Shown: positions 8,290 to 17,161 of the stretch, in pieces | Layout: each line of letters opens with the position of its first letter | Position numbering within the stretch: the stretch's first letter is position 1 | Assembly (NCBI GenBank): GCA_039592335.1 | Contig: JBDHBX010000014.1 | Location: 109,609-173,608 of the forward strand | Direction of reading: 5' to 3' | Source of the DNA: WVYX01 sp039592335 | Lineage (GTDB): Bacteria; Gemmatimonadota; Gemmatimonadetes; Gemmatimonadales; GWC2-71-9 | Length of the DNA stretch: 64,000 bases | Translations under genes and position numbers: made by a program | The notes under the pieces: generated by a model | Told to the model about the DNA's origin: nothing | Databases searched by the model: none | What the model saw: only the letters and a program-made list of their open reading frames with translations

Positions 8290-9403
8290 CGCCGTCATCG
8301 CGTGGTCGCTGCGCAACCGGTTCCTGGTGCTGCTGGCCACCGCCGCCCTAATCGGTGGCGGCGTGTGGGCAATGCGCACCACTCCATTGGACGCGATTCC
8401 CGACTTGTCGGACGTTCAGGTCATCGTCCAAACGGACTACCGGGAACAGTCCCCGGACATCGTCGAGGATCAGATCACCTATCCGATCGCCTCGGAGATG
8501 CTCAAGGTGCCGGGTGCACGGGTGGTGCGGGCGTTCTCGTTCTTCGGCCTCAGCCTCGTGTACGTGATCTTCGAGGACGGGACCGACATCTACTGGGCCC
8601 GCTCGCGGGTGCTGGAATACCTCAACGGCATCCGCCAGCAACTCCCGCCCGGCGTGGAGCCCACGCTGGGCCCTGACGCAACCGGCGTGGGGTGGGTGTT
8701 CGAGTACGTGCTCGAGTCGGACAGCCTGGACCTGGCCGAGCTGCGCACGCTGCAGGACTGGTACATCCGCTACCAGCTCACCTCCGTACCCGGCGTGTCG
8801 GAGGTCGCGAGCCTGGGCGGATTCGTCAAGCAGTACCAAGTGGAGGTGGACCCCGAGCGGCTGCGGGCGTTCGGCATTCCCGTGACCCACGTGGCACAGG
8901 CGATCGGCGCGCACAACGTCGATATCGGCGCCCGCGTGCTCGAGATGGGGGGCCGCGAGTACATGATCCGCGGCCTGGGATATCTCAAGGGCATTCCCGA
9001 CATCGAGAACGTCACCGTCGGCGCCACGCCGGGCGGCACGCCGATCCGCGTCGCCGACGTGGCTACCGTACGACTCGGCCCCGCGCCGCGGCGCGGCGCG
9101 GCGGACCTAAACGGCCGCGGGGAGGTTGTGGCCGGCATCGTCGTGATGCGGTTCGGCTCGGACGCCCTCAAGACGATCGAGCACGTCAAGGAGCGAGTTG
9201 CCGAAATCCAGGAGGGTCTTCCCGCCGACGTGCGGATCCGCACGGCCTACGACCGTAGTGACCTCATCCACCGTGCCATCGAGAACTTGCGCGACAAGCT
9301 GATCGAGGAATCGCTGATCGTTGCCGCGGTGGCCGTGCTGTTTCTGCTGCACGCCCGGTCGGCCCTCGTGGCCATCGTGACGCTCCCCACGCCAACATCA
9401 TGA
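8282..9403 (+). CDS. Heavy-metal RND pump (CusA type), N-terminal fragment of a broken gene
   Basis: The first 373 residues of a CusA/CzcA-type proton/metal antiporter, from the ATG at 8282 that overlaps the adaptor stop. TM helix 1 (about 14-31), the periplasmic start T-T-P-L-D-A-I-P-D-L-S-D and the porter domain are normal through A-R-S-A-L-V-A-I-V-T-L-P. The reading frame is then lost: three wrong residues and a stop at 9401-9403. In intact relatives this point begins TM helix 2, about 15 residues that end in N-A-N-I-M-S-L-G-G. That stretch is missing, and the frame resumes in the next entry. A pseudogene or a sequencing/assembly deletion. Confidence 0.9.
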   Translation: MINAVIAWSLRNRFLVLLATAALIGGGVWAMRTTPLDAIPDLSDVQVIVQTDYREQSPDIVEDQITYPIASEMLKVPGARVVRAFSFFGLSLVYVIFEDGTDIYWARSRVLEYLNGIRQQLPPGVEPTLGPDATGVGWVFEYVLESDSLDLAELRTLQDWYIRYQLTSVPGVSEVASLGGFVKQYQVEVDPERLRAFGIPVTHVAQAIGAHNVDIGARVLEMGGREYMIRGLGYLKGIPDIENVTVGATPGGTPIRVADVATVRLGPAPRRGAADLNGRGEVVAGIVVMRFGSDALKTIEHVKERVAEIQEGLPADVRIRTAYDRSDLIHRAIENLRDKLIEESLIVAAVAVLFLLHARSALVAIVTLPTPTS

Positions 9404-11352
9404 GCCTGGGCGGCATCGCGATCGCCATCGGCGCCATGGTGGATGGCGCCATCGTGATGATCGAGAACATGCACAAGCACCTCGAGCGGGCCGAAGGCAC
9501 GGTCGACCGGTGGGAGATCGTGCTGGAGAGCGCCAAGCAGGTGGGGCCGCCGTTGTTCTTTTCCCTCCTGATCATCACGTTCAGCTTCCTGCCCGTGTTC
9601 ACCCTGGAGCAGCAGGAGGGGCGGCTCTTCAAGCCGCTGGCCTTCACCAAGACGTTCGCCATGGCCGGATCGGCGCTCCTGTCCATCACGCTCGTTCCGG
9701 TGCTGATGGGCTACCTCATCAGGGGCAAGATCAAGCCGGAGGCACGGAATCCCGTGAACCGCGCGCTCCGCTGGGCCTACCGCCCCGTCATCGGGTTCGC
9801 GGTACGGCGGCCCTGGGCGGTGCTCGCCGGTGCGGCCCTGATCCTGGCGGTCACCATCGTCCCGTGGCGGCGGCTGGGGAGCGAGTTCATGCCGCCGCTC
9901 CAGGAGGGCTCGGTGCTGTTCATGCCCACGACCGTGCCTGGCGTCTCAATCGCGCAGGCGCGCGAGACTATGCGCTGGCAGGACAGCGTGCTCGCCTCGT
10001 TCCCCGAGGTGGAGACGGTGCTCGGCAAGGCGGGGCGGGCCAACACCGCCACCGACCCGGCCCCACTCGACATGTTCGAGACAACCATCACGCTCAAGCC
10101 GAAGGACCAGTGGCGCCCCGGCATGACGTATGAACGACTCATCGCGGACATGGACCGAATGGTCAGTCTGCCCGGTGTGACGAACGCCTGGACGATGCCC
10201 ATCAAGGGGAGGATCGACATGCTGGCCACGGGCGTTCGCACGGCCGTCGGCATCAAGATCTTCGGGTCGGACCTCGACACCCTACAAATGCTCGGCGAGC
10301 GGGTCGAGCGCATCATGCAGCAGGTTCCCGGCACGCGGAGCGCGTTCGCCGAACGGGGCGTATCGGGCTATTACGTGGACATCGACATCAACCGCGAGGA
10401 AGCGGCTCGATACGGCCTCAACGTGGGAGACGTCCACCACGCGATCATGGCGACGGTCGGCGGCGTGACCGCGGCCGTCACCGTGGAGGGTCGCGAGCGC
10501 TACGCCGTGAACGTCCGCTACCCCCGAGAGCTGCGTGACGACGTCGACAAGCTGCGTGAGGTCCTGGTACCGACCGTGGCGGGCGCCCAGATCCCATTGG
10601 GGCAGGTCGCCACCGTCGAGGTGCTCCAGGGCCCGATGGCCGTGAAGACCGAAAACGCCTTCCCGGTCACTACCATCTTCGCGGACATCGAGGGGGTCGA
10701 CGTCGGCAGCTACGTGCAGGAGGCCCGGCAGGTGGTGTCACAGCAGCTCGTCCTGCCAGCGGGGTATACCCTCGTGTGGAGCGGGCAGTACGAGTTCATG
10801 GAGCGGGTGGCGGAGAAGCTGCGCGTGGTGGTCCCGGTGACGCTGGCGATCATCTTCCTCCTCCTGTATCTGAATTTCCGCGGGGTCGCCGAGTCTCTCA
10901 TCGTGATGCTCGCGCTGCCGTTCTCGCTGGTGGGGGGGATCTGGTTCCTCTGGCTGCTGGGCTACAACACCAGCGTCGCCGTCTGGGTGGGCTTCATCGC
11001 CCTCGCGGGCGTCGCCGCCGAGACCGGGGTCGTGATGCTGATCTACCTGGATGAAGCTTTCCACCGCCGCGGCCTCGAAGGCCGCATGCGAAGCAGCGCA
11101 GACGTTGCCGACGCCGTGCGGGAGGGAGCGCTTGAGCGGCTACGACCGGTGATCATGACCGTGACGGCGATCATCGCCGGCCTCGCGCCCATCATGTGGA
11201 GCGCAGGCACCGGCGCAGACGTAATGAAGCGCATCGCCTCGCCCATGGTGGGAGGGATGCTCTCAGCCACCGTGCTGACCCTTGTGGTGATCCCGGCAAT
11301 CTACCTGCTGTGGCGCCGCTGGCAGGTGGCGCGCAAGGCGCTAACCACCTAG
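9400..11352 (+). CDS. Heavy-metal RND pump (CusA type), C-terminal fragment of a broken gene
   Basis: 650 residues starting M-S-L-G-G-I-A-I-A-I-G-A-M-V-D, the conserved motif of TM helices 3-4 that carries the proton-relay acids of CusA-type pumps, and continuing through the second porter half (I-D-M-L-A-T-G-V-R-T, V-E-G-R-E-R-Y-A-V-N-V-R-Y-P-R-E) to the last TM helices. The start codon is only the first Met after the break and overlaps the upstream stop as TCATGA, so coupled translation of two half-pumps is conceivable but the helix between them is gone. The Met usual in copper pumps in G-P-S-M-x-K-x-E-N is shifted to G-P-M-A-V-K-T-E-N, so the metal is uncertain. Confidence 0.9.
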   Translation: MSLGGIAIAIGAMVDGAIVMIENMHKHLERAEGTVDRWEIVLESAKQVGPPLFFSLLIITFSFLPVFTLEQQEGRLFKPLAFTKTFAMAGSALLSITLVPVLMGYLIRGKIKPEARNPVNRALRWAYRPVIGFAVRRPWAVLAGAALILAVTIVPWRRLGSEFMPPLQEGSVLFMPTTVPGVSIAQARETMRWQDSVLASFPEVETVLGKAGRANTATDPAPLDMFETTITLKPKDQWRPGMTYERLIADMDRMVSLPGVTNAWTMPIKGRIDMLATGVRTAVGIKIFGSDLDTLQMLGERVERIMQQVPGTRSAFAERGVSGYYVDIDINREEAARYGLNVGDVHHAIMATVGGVTAAVTVEGRERYAVNVRYPRELRDDVDKLREVLVPTVAGAQIPLGQVATVEVLQGPMAVKTENAFPVTTIFADIEGVDVGSYVQEARQVVSQQLVLPAGYTLVWSGQYEFMERVAEKLRVVVPVTLAIIFLLLYLNFRGVAESLIVMLALPFSLVGGIWFLWLLGYNTSVAVWVGFIALAGVAAETGVVMLIYLDEAFHRRGLEGRMRSSADVADAVREGALERLRPVIMTVTAIIAGLAPIMWSAGTGADVMKRIASPMVGGMLSATVLTLVVIPAIYLLWRRWQVARKALTT

Positions 11353-11822
11353 CCGCCGGAGTCGGTCCGCACCCGGCGCGACGACCAGTGGATGTGCACG
11401 ATGCGCCAGCCGTCTGCGGTGTGGCGCAGCAGCATCGTCTCGACGCCCCGGACGTCGATCGGTCGCTCGCGGAACGTGCCCGTGCTGTGCGATTCCGTAA
11501 GCATCCATGCGACATCGCCGGCGGAGCCCGAGCGCTCACTGGTGATCTCGCGGCTGACCGATTGTGCGAATTCCATGTCCGCCGGGAGGTGATGGGAGCG
11601 GTACTCGTCGCGGGAGGCCTCGACACCGCCACTCTCGAAGATCACGACGTCCAGAGCCAATAGCGATAGCGCGGTCGCGCTGTCGCCGGCGGCCAGTGCG
11701 GCGTGGAAGGCGTGAACGGTCTCAGGTGCGCTCGAGCGGGGGTGATCCTGGCCCGCCAGCACCTGGAGGCCGAGTGCCGCCGGCGAGAGTACGAGTGCCG
11801 CCGTGACGATGAGCGTGCGCAT
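11349..11822 (-). CDS. Secreted SnoaL/DUF4440-like (NTF2-fold) protein
   Basis: 157 residues with a signal peptide (hydrophobic 5-20). The rest reads as a cone-shaped NTF2-like domain: an N-terminal helix V-H-A-F-H-A-A-L-A-A-G-D, a strand D-V-V-I-F-E-S-G-G, and C-terminal strands E-T-M-L-L-R-H-T-A-D-G-W-R-I-V-H-I-H-W. These domains bind small molecules or act as ketosteroid-isomerase-like enzymes; no substrate is suggested. It converges on the pump gene, the two stops overlapping by 4 nt. Confidence 0.8.
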   Translation of the reverse strand: MRTLIVTAALVLSPAALGLQVLAGQDHPRSSAPETVHAFHAALAAGDSATALSLLALDVVIFESGGVEASRDEYRSHHLPADMEFAQSVSREITSERSGSAGDVAWMLTESHSTGTFRERPIDVRGVETMLLRHTADGWRIVHIHWSSRRVRTDSGG

Positions 11823-11891
11823 AGGGAGGCCTTTCGTTCGGGATGCAGCCCAGTCTGGGACTTTCGTCTCAATAGCGTTGGAACACGTCGA

Positions 11892-12737
11892 TCAGGGCTG
11901 AGCTGGCGCGCGCACCACGGTGTTGCGCAGGACGCCAACCCCCTCCAGCTCCACCTCGACCACGTCGCCCACCGCCATCGCTCGCGTGCTGCCGGGCGTG
12001 CCGGTGAAGATCAGATCGCCGGGGTGGAGCGTCACGTATCGGCTCACGTAGCTCACGATCGCGGCGACGTCGAAGATGAGGTCTCGCGTGCGCTCCTGCT
12101 GGCGCACCTCGCCATTCACCCGCGTGGTGAGTAGGAGGTCGTCATAGTCCAGGCCCCGCGCGATCACCGGCCCGACGGGCCCGAACCCGTCCGACGCCTT
12201 CGCCCGCAGCCACTGGAGGTCCGACCGTTGCCAATCGCGCTCGCTCAGGTCGTTGCCGGCCGTCACCCCGAACACGTACTCCAGGGCTTCGGCCTCCGAC
12301 ACCCGCTGCGCCAGCTTGCCGATGACGATCACCATCTCGCCCTCGTAGTGCAGGTTCGACGCGTCGGGTGGCATCACGATGGGCTCATCGGGGCCGATGA
12401 CCGACGTGGGGTACTTAGCGAACAGCCCCGGATACGCCGCCGGCTCCCGCTCGCCCAGATGGCTCTGGTAGTTGAGACCCACCGCGATCACCTTGGACGG
12501 CTCGCACGGAGCGAGCAGCCGCACCTCGGCCAGCGGGACCGCCATGCTGGTACGGCTAGGCGTATCGAACGGCGCTCCGTCCAGTGGGTAGATCGTCTCT
12601 CCCTCCAGCACCCCGTACGCCTCCATCCCCTCGTGGGCGTAGCGGACATACCGCGTGACGCCCTCCTGCCCCGCAGCGACCGTCGCCACCGAGAGCAGCG
12701 CGATCACTCCGCTCGCAACTCGTGCCATGGTTCGCAT
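11892..12737 (-). CDS. Fumarylacetoacetate hydrolase-fold protein with a signal peptide
   Basis: 281 residues. The FAH domain spans about 70-278 with the family strings V-I-A-V-G-L-N-Y, the metal-site H-Y-E-G-E-M-V-I-V-I-G (two Glu ligands), G-N-D-L-S-E-R-D-W-Q, K-A-S-D-G-F-G-P-V-G-P and F-T-G-T-P. FAH-fold enzymes hydrolyse or decarboxylate acylpyruvates and 2-oxo acids in the cytosol, but this copy begins with a typical export signal (hydrophobic 9-22, V-A-A-G-Q). It starts 7 nt after the exported hydrolase gene, so the two are co-expressed. The extracytoplasmic location is the odd feature. Confidence 0.88.
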   Translation of the reverse strand: MRTMARVASGVIALLSVATVAAGQEGVTRYVRYAHEGMEAYGVLEGETIYPLDGAPFDTPSRTSMAVPLAEVRLLAPCEPSKVIAVGLNYQSHLGEREPAAYPGLFAKYPTSVIGPDEPIVMPPDASNLHYEGEMVIVIGKLAQRVSEAEALEYVFGVTAGNDLSERDWQRSDLQWLRAKASDGFGPVGPVIARGLDYDDLLLTTRVNGEVRQQERTRDLIFDVAAIVSYVSRYVTLHPGDLIFTGTPGSTRAMAVGDVVEVELEGVGVLRNTVVRAPAQP

Positions 12738-12744
12738 CGTCCGG

Positions 12745-13974
12745 CTAGCCTCCGTCCTCGATCGACTCCAGCACCCGTTTCACCAACTCATCCATTGCGC
12801 CGCGCTGGATCCAGCGGGCCACGATCACGATGTCGTGCTCAGGATCGCAATACACCACGTTGGCGCCCGCACCCAAGTGGAAGAACGACATCTCGGGGGC
12901 GCTTGGCAGCCGCTGCTGACCCGTGTTGAGGAACCAGTTCATGAACCCGTAGGTGGGTTGTGCCTCGGTCGGCGTGAGCGCCATCGTCACCCAGGCGTCC
13001 GAGAGGAGCTGCTGGTCCTCCCACTTCCCCCGTCGCAGAGTGAACAGGCCGAAGCGCGCCTGGTCCATCGCACTGATCCACATGCCTCCACCCCAGTGCC
13101 CACCGCCGCTCACCGACTGCACCTTGACGCCGTCCACGATCACCCACGAGTTCTCGTAGCCGTACCACCGCCAGGTGTTGGACGCCCCGATGGGATCCAT
13201 GACGTAGTCCCTCAGCACTTGCGGCAGCGGCCGGCGCCACACGTGGAGCGCGGCGAGGGCAAGCACGTTCACGCGAACGTCGTTGTACTTGTACGAGCTC
13301 CCCGGCTCGTTGCGCTCGCGCTCCTGGTACTCGGCCAGCGGCATGTCACGGGGTGGCCGGTCGGCCCAGTCGGGCTTGGCCCACAGCGTCCCTTCCCAGT
13401 CGCTGGTCTGCCGTAGCAGGTGGTCCCACGAGACTTTGCGGTTGTGCTCCGAGTCGAAGTGGTCCGTGGGGACGTACTCTTTCACCGGATCGTCGAGGTC
13501 CCGGATCATTCCTCGATCCCACGCCAGTCCCACCGTCGTCGAGAGGAAGCTCTTGGTGACGCTGAACGTCATGTCCACGCGGTGCGGCTCGCCCCACTCC
13601 GCCACGATGTAGCCGTGCCGCAGGATGATGCCGGTCTGGTCGCCGCGCGTCTTGAACGGTCCGATCGCCTCGCCGTGGGGCTCCCGCCCGAAGCCCAGGT
13701 AGTGGTTTCGCTCCAGATCGCGCGGCGCCTCGGTCTCGCTACTGCGGGCGAATTCGATGGCCCCCGCCAGCTCGAGCGGGTCCATCCCCACGTCTTGCGC
13801 CCGGCGTCGTTCCCAGTCGTCACCCGTTCCGGGGTAGTAAACCGCATCCTGCGAGCGGACGGCCGTGCGCTCGGCAACCGGGGCGCTGTTCTGCGCCAGC
13901 ACCATCGGCGCAACCAGCAGGGTCCACAGCACCGTCAGGCTCGCGCTCAGGGCGAACTTCGTCACTCGTCGCAT
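12745..13974 (-). CDS. Exported serine hydrolase of the class C beta-lactamase fold
   Basis: 409 residues with a signal peptide to about A-Q at 28. The catalytic S-x-x-K is S138-V-T-K141 in T-F-S-V-T-K-S-F-L-S; a Y-K-Y-N segment at 228-231 occupies the place of the second motif. Between them the usual L-D-D-P-V-K-E-Y-V-P and H-L-L-R-Q-T-S-D segments of this esterase/DD-peptidase family are present. It is probably an esterase or peptidase acting outside the cytoplasm rather than a resistance enzyme. It sits between cytochrome c and the exported FAH gene on the same strand. Confidence 0.9.
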   Translation of the reverse strand: MRRVTKFALSASLTVLWTLLVAPMVLAQNSAPVAERTAVRSQDAVYYPGTGDDWERRRAQDVGMDPLELAGAIEFARSSETEAPRDLERNHYLGFGREPHGEAIGPFKTRGDQTGIILRHGYIVAEWGEPHRVDMTFSVTKSFLSTTVGLAWDRGMIRDLDDPVKEYVPTDHFDSEHNRKVSWDHLLRQTSDWEGTLWAKPDWADRPPRDMPLAEYQERERNEPGSSYKYNDVRVNVLALAALHVWRRPLPQVLRDYVMDPIGASNTWRWYGYENSWVIVDGVKVQSVSGGGHWGGGMWISAMDQARFGLFTLRRGKWEDQQLLSDAWVTMALTPTEAQPTYGFMNWFLNTGQQRLPSAPEMSFFHLGAGANVVYCDPEHDIVIVARWIQRGAMDELVKRVLESIEDGG

Positions 13975-14029
13975 GGGTACTCCATCATCTGATGGATGGT
14001 GGGGGCACGCGGATTCGCGTTTACTGCCG

Positions 14030-14416
14030 TCAGCGTTCGGGGTGACTGATCGCCCAGACGTAAGCCGCCACGGCGCGCACGTCGCGATCGCTCAGCCCCG
14101 ACACGCCGCGCATCGGCATGGGCTCGCCCGTCTCGGTCTCGGTCCGCGGCTTGCCGTGAACGACCTGCTCCAGGATCTCCTCGTACGTGCCGGAACCGCT
14201 CCTCCACTCGCCATCCCGCAAGGAGGGACCCGCCTCCGAGCCCTCGCCGCGCCGTCCGTGGCAGTCGGCACACCCGCCACGCTCATGGAACACCATGGAT
14301 CCAACCTCGATCACGGAGTCGGTGACGGCGGCCGGGCGATCCTGCCCGGCGGCGGACGGCGACGTGATCATCCCAAGCGCAAGCACCAGCACGAGCGTGG
14401 CTCCGAATCGGAACAT
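14030..14416 (-). CDS. Small exported mono-heme cytochrome c
   Basis: 128 residues: signal peptide (hydrophobic 7-19, S-A-A-G-Q) and a class I cytochrome c domain with heme motif C49-A-D-C-H53. A Met ligand is available in E-P-M-P-M-R-G-V-S-G, followed by the C-terminal helix D-V-R-A-V-A-A-Y-V-W-A-I-S. It would carry electrons in the periplasm. AGGACCTC is just upstream of the ATG. The hydrolase gene follows 55 nt later on the same strand. Confidence 0.9.
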   Translation of the reverse strand: MFRFGATLVLVLALGMITSPSAAGQDRPAAVTDSVIEVGSMVFHERGGCADCHGRRGEGSEAGPSLRDGEWRSGSGTYEEILEQVVHGKPRTETETGEPMPMRGVSGLSDRDVRAVAAYVWAISHPER

Positions 14417-14589
14417 GAGGTCCTCCGCGACACGGCATTGGGCTGTGGGGCGCCCTCCGTGAAGCTACCGCCCAGGATCGCCTGCCTGCAACGGGGTGTG
14501 CATGCCGCCCCTCGCCACTTCCCCCTCACTCCCGTACCTTAACGATCACACCGTTGCGCCCTCAGAACCCAGCTCGCGAGGGAGGTCTG

Positions 14590-14895
14590 ATGAGCACCGA
14601 GTTGTTGGCCAGCGCGCTCAAGGCGTTGCGGAGCCTCGCGGATAGGGCCGGTACGCAGCTCGTCGAGGTGCGGCTGATCGTGGAGAACCATGCCGGCGCC
14701 CAGCAGTTGGCCGACGCACTGCAGCCCGAGGGAGAGCGGTCGTCCGAGGTCGTGGGAGACGTTGTTTCGAGCCAGGACGCGATCCAGATGTGGGAGACCG
14801 GCACGGACCTGGAGAGGACCCGCGACCTGGGTGGAACGCTGGACGGCGTGCGCTGGCAGATCGATTGGCACCAGCAGGGAGGTCCGACCGACTGA
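14590..14895 (+). CDS. Small hypothetical protein
   Basis: 101 residues, no family recognised and no signal peptide. It begins with a long amphipathic helix (MSTELLASALKALRSLADRA) and is acidic overall, with W-E-T-G-T-D-L and W-Q-I-D-W-H near the C-terminus. The ATG at 14590 follows GGAGGTCTG, a strong ribosome site, which supports translation. It converges on the beta-barrel gene, the two stop codons being directly adjacent, so there is no room for a terminator. Confidence 0.65.
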   Translation: MSTELLASALKALRSLADRAGTQLVEVRLIVENHAGAQQLADALQPEGERSSEVVGDVVSSQDAIQMWETGTDLERTRDLGGTLDGVRWQIDWHQQGGPTD

Positions 14896-15552
14896 CTACG
14901 ACACCCCGAAGAACACCCGGTAGCCCGCCGCGACCGAGAACACCCTGGAGTGCGCTTCACTGCCGGCCTCGGTCGAGAGGTTTCGCAACCCTACCGCGTA
15001 TTCCAGGTCCAGCGTGAACGCTCCGGGGCCGAGCCGCACGTCGGTGCCGGCGCCGAACACGAGGCCGTAGTCGGTCTTCTTGCGATCGACGCCCTCCTCC
15101 TCGCAGTCCAGGTCCATCGCCAGATCCAGCGCCGGCACCTCGGCATGCAGGCCGCACGCCACCTCGAACCCGACGATGCCGCCGGCGTAGAGATAGGGCG
15201 ATACGGGGCCGCCCTTCGTGGGGATGATGAACTTGGCGATGAGCGGGACATCGACGTACGACAATCGCAGCAGGACGTTGACGCCCATCTCCTCCTGCTG
15301 CGTCCCTTCCTGCGAGTAGCGGCCCTCGAGCTGCAGCGCGAGCCACGGCGTGACGCTCACGCCCACGCTGGCACCAAGCAGCAGCCCCGTTCTCGACTCG
15401 AAGGGCGGCTCAACGGCTACCCCGTTGTCCGTCGCGGAGAAATCGGAGAAGTTGATGCCACCCTTGGCGCCGATGGCGACCTGGGCCGCGGCGGGCGACG
15501 TGACGGCGGCCGTGAGGCCAAGCAAGATGATTCCCAGCAGCAGTCTGCGCAC
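14896..15552 (-). CDS. Small outer-membrane beta-barrel protein (PorT/OmpA-like fold)
   Basis: 218 residues from a GTG at 15552 preceded by GGGGGAGG. The signal peptide (R-R-L-L-L-G-I-I-L-L-G-L, cleavage near A-A-A-Q) is followed by alternating polar/apolar strands: V-A-I-G-A-K-G-G-I-N-F-S, G-L-L-L-G-A-S-V-G-V-S-V, L-A-L-Q-L-E-G-R-Y-S-Q-E-G and a C-terminal F-S-V-A-A-G-Y-R-V-F-F. The protein fits the outer-membrane beta-barrel families of 8-10 strands. Its role is unknown. The frame is open further upstream, but the signal peptide and ribosome site fix the start. Confidence 0.85.
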   Translation of the reverse strand: MRRLLLGIILLGLTAAVTSPAAAQVAIGAKGGINFSDFSATDNGVAVEPPFESRTGLLLGASVGVSVTPWLALQLEGRYSQEGTQQEEMGVNVLLRLSYVDVPLIAKFIIPTKGGPVSPYLYAGGIVGFEVACGLHAEVPALDLAMDLDCEEEGVDRKKTDYGLVFGAGTDVRLGPGAFTLDLEYAVGLRNLSTEAGSEAHSRVFSVAAGYRVFFGVS

Positions 15553-15736
15553 AAGCCCTCCCCCGTGAGAGATTACGATTCTCACACCCTCCGTGTCTGG
15601 TACGAGCGAGCCGAAGCAGAGGTTCCCGGCGGCAATGGAGAGAGCTTCGGTTGCACATCGCCCAGCCGTGGCGAACTTTATCCAGCCACGGCGCTCCCGC
15701 GCGCGAGCGCACGGCGCAACCAGAGCCGGAGAGGGA

Positions 15737-17116
15737 ATGCCCATACTTGACATGTCGCCACTGGATCTACTCACCCTGGGCGTGGGCACTGCGCTCTTCG
15801 TGCTCTTCCTCCACGCCACGATCACCTCAAGGCGGGAGGGCGAGCCTCGCGCCGCCGCATTGTTCTTACTGCTGGCCGTGGTAGCTCCTCTGCCCTTCGT
15901 GCTCGTGGGCGTATTCAGCTTCCCGGCGGACGCACCGGTGGCCATCGGGCTGCTTGGGGCGACTGCTCTGGGGATCCTCGTGTGGCTGCTCCCGCTCGGG
16001 AGCGCCCGCCGGCTCGAGGACGACACCCCCACGAAGCGCATCGATGAGCGCGACATCATGTTCTCACGCAGGCTGCTGGAGCCGGGGACCGAGCGGTTCG
16101 CGGAGTACTATCGGGAGCGTCCCGAGAAGCGGGCGCCGGACAACGCCTTCCGGGCCGAGCCAGGTTTGCTCACGAAGGGGTCGAGCGCCTTTCACCCGTT
16201 CGCCTTTCCCGCGGCCGACGCCAGCTTCTGGACCATCGAGCGGCTACGACCGTACGTGGACGGCACCCCGGCACGCGAACGTGTGGACTGCGATGCGCAG
16301 TCGGTCACACGCTTCCTCAAACGCTGGACACTGAAGCTGGGTGCGATCTCTGTCGGGGCCACCCGGCTGCACGCCTACCACCTGTACACGACGGTCGGCC
16401 GGGGGCCCGAGTGGGGCCGGCCCGTGCACCTCGACCACACGCACGCCCTGGCGCTCACCGTCGAGATGGACAAGGCCACCCTCGACCGGGCACCGTTGGC
16501 GCCGACCGTCATGGAATCGGCCCAACAGTACGTCACCGCGGGCGTGATCGCCGCGCAGCTGGCCGATTTCATTCGCCGCCTCGGCTACCCCGCCCGGGCG
16601 CACATCGACGGCAACTACCGGGTGGTGTGCCCGCTGGTCGCGCGGGACGCGGGCCTGGGTGAGATCGGGCGCATGGGACTCCTGATGACCCCTGAGCTTG
16701 GGCCCCGTGTGCGGCTCGCCGTGGTCACGACGACGCTGCCGCTGGTGCCCGACGACCGTCGTCGCGACGCCTCGATGATCGACTTCTGCATTCACTGCCG
16801 GAAATGCGCGGTGGCGTGCCCCAGCGACGCCATCTCATCCGGGGATCCTGTCGACATCGACGGGGTGAGGCGCTGGCAGATCGACCAGGAGGCCTGCTTC
16901 ACCCTGTGGTGCAAGTTGGGCACCGACTGCGCCCGGTGCGTGCGGGTCTGTCCCTACTCTCACCCGAACAACCTGCTGCACAACCTGGTGCGCGCCGGGG
17001 TGCGGCGCTCGGCACCGTTCCGCCGGCTGGCCATCACGCTGGATGATGTGTTCTACGGCAAGGCTCCGCCGCCGGCGGAGCTTCCCGAGTGGATGGAGTG
17101 CAGCGGAGGAGAGTGA
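15737..17116 (+). CDS. Membrane-anchored iron-sulfur protein related to reductive dehalogenases
   Basis: 459 residues from the ATG at 15737 (GGAGAGGG upstream). Three predicted TM helices (about 9-27, 41-61, 66-86) precede a soluble domain. That domain has a corrinoid-reductase-like part (residues 255-335, with Y-V-T-A-G-V-I-A-A-Q-L and G-E-I-G-R-M-G-L-L-M-T-P-E-L-G-P-R-V-R-L) and two 4Fe-4S clusters: C351, C354, C357, C361 and C398, C401, C405 with C387 or C392. The closing L-D-D-V-F-Y-G is typical of RdhA. There is no Tat signal and no rdhB neighbour, so this is a non-classical RdhA-like protein facing the cytoplasm. Substrate unknown. Confidence 0.82.
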   Translation: MPILDMSPLDLLTLGVGTALFVLFLHATITSRREGEPRAAALFLLLAVVAPLPFVLVGVFSFPADAPVAIGLLGATALGILVWLLPLGSARRLEDDTPTKRIDERDIMFSRRLLEPGTERFAEYYRERPEKRAPDNAFRAEPGLLTKGSSAFHPFAFPAADASFWTIERLRPYVDGTPARERVDCDAQSVTRFLKRWTLKLGAISVGATRLHAYHLYTTVGRGPEWGRPVHLDHTHALALTVEMDKATLDRAPLAPTVMESAQQYVTAGVIAAQLADFIRRLGYPARAHIDGNYRVVCPLVARDAGLGEIGRMGLLMTPELGPRVRLAVVTTTLPLVPDDRRRDASMIDFCIHCRKCAVACPSDAISSGDPVDIDGVRRWQIDQEACFTLWCKLGTDCARCVRVCPYSHPNNLLHNLVRAGVRRSAPFRRLAITLDDVFYGKAPPPAELPEWMECSGGE

Positions 17117-17161
17117 ACGAACGGCTGGCGGCGCAACCACGTCACGCCGGACGCGGGCGCG

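Noticed and set aside
12745..13974. Beta-lactamase resistance gene
   Set aside because: SxxK is present but the surrounding motifs are those of the general esterase/DD-peptidase branch, and the genomic context is catabolic; no evidence for antibiotic hydrolysis.
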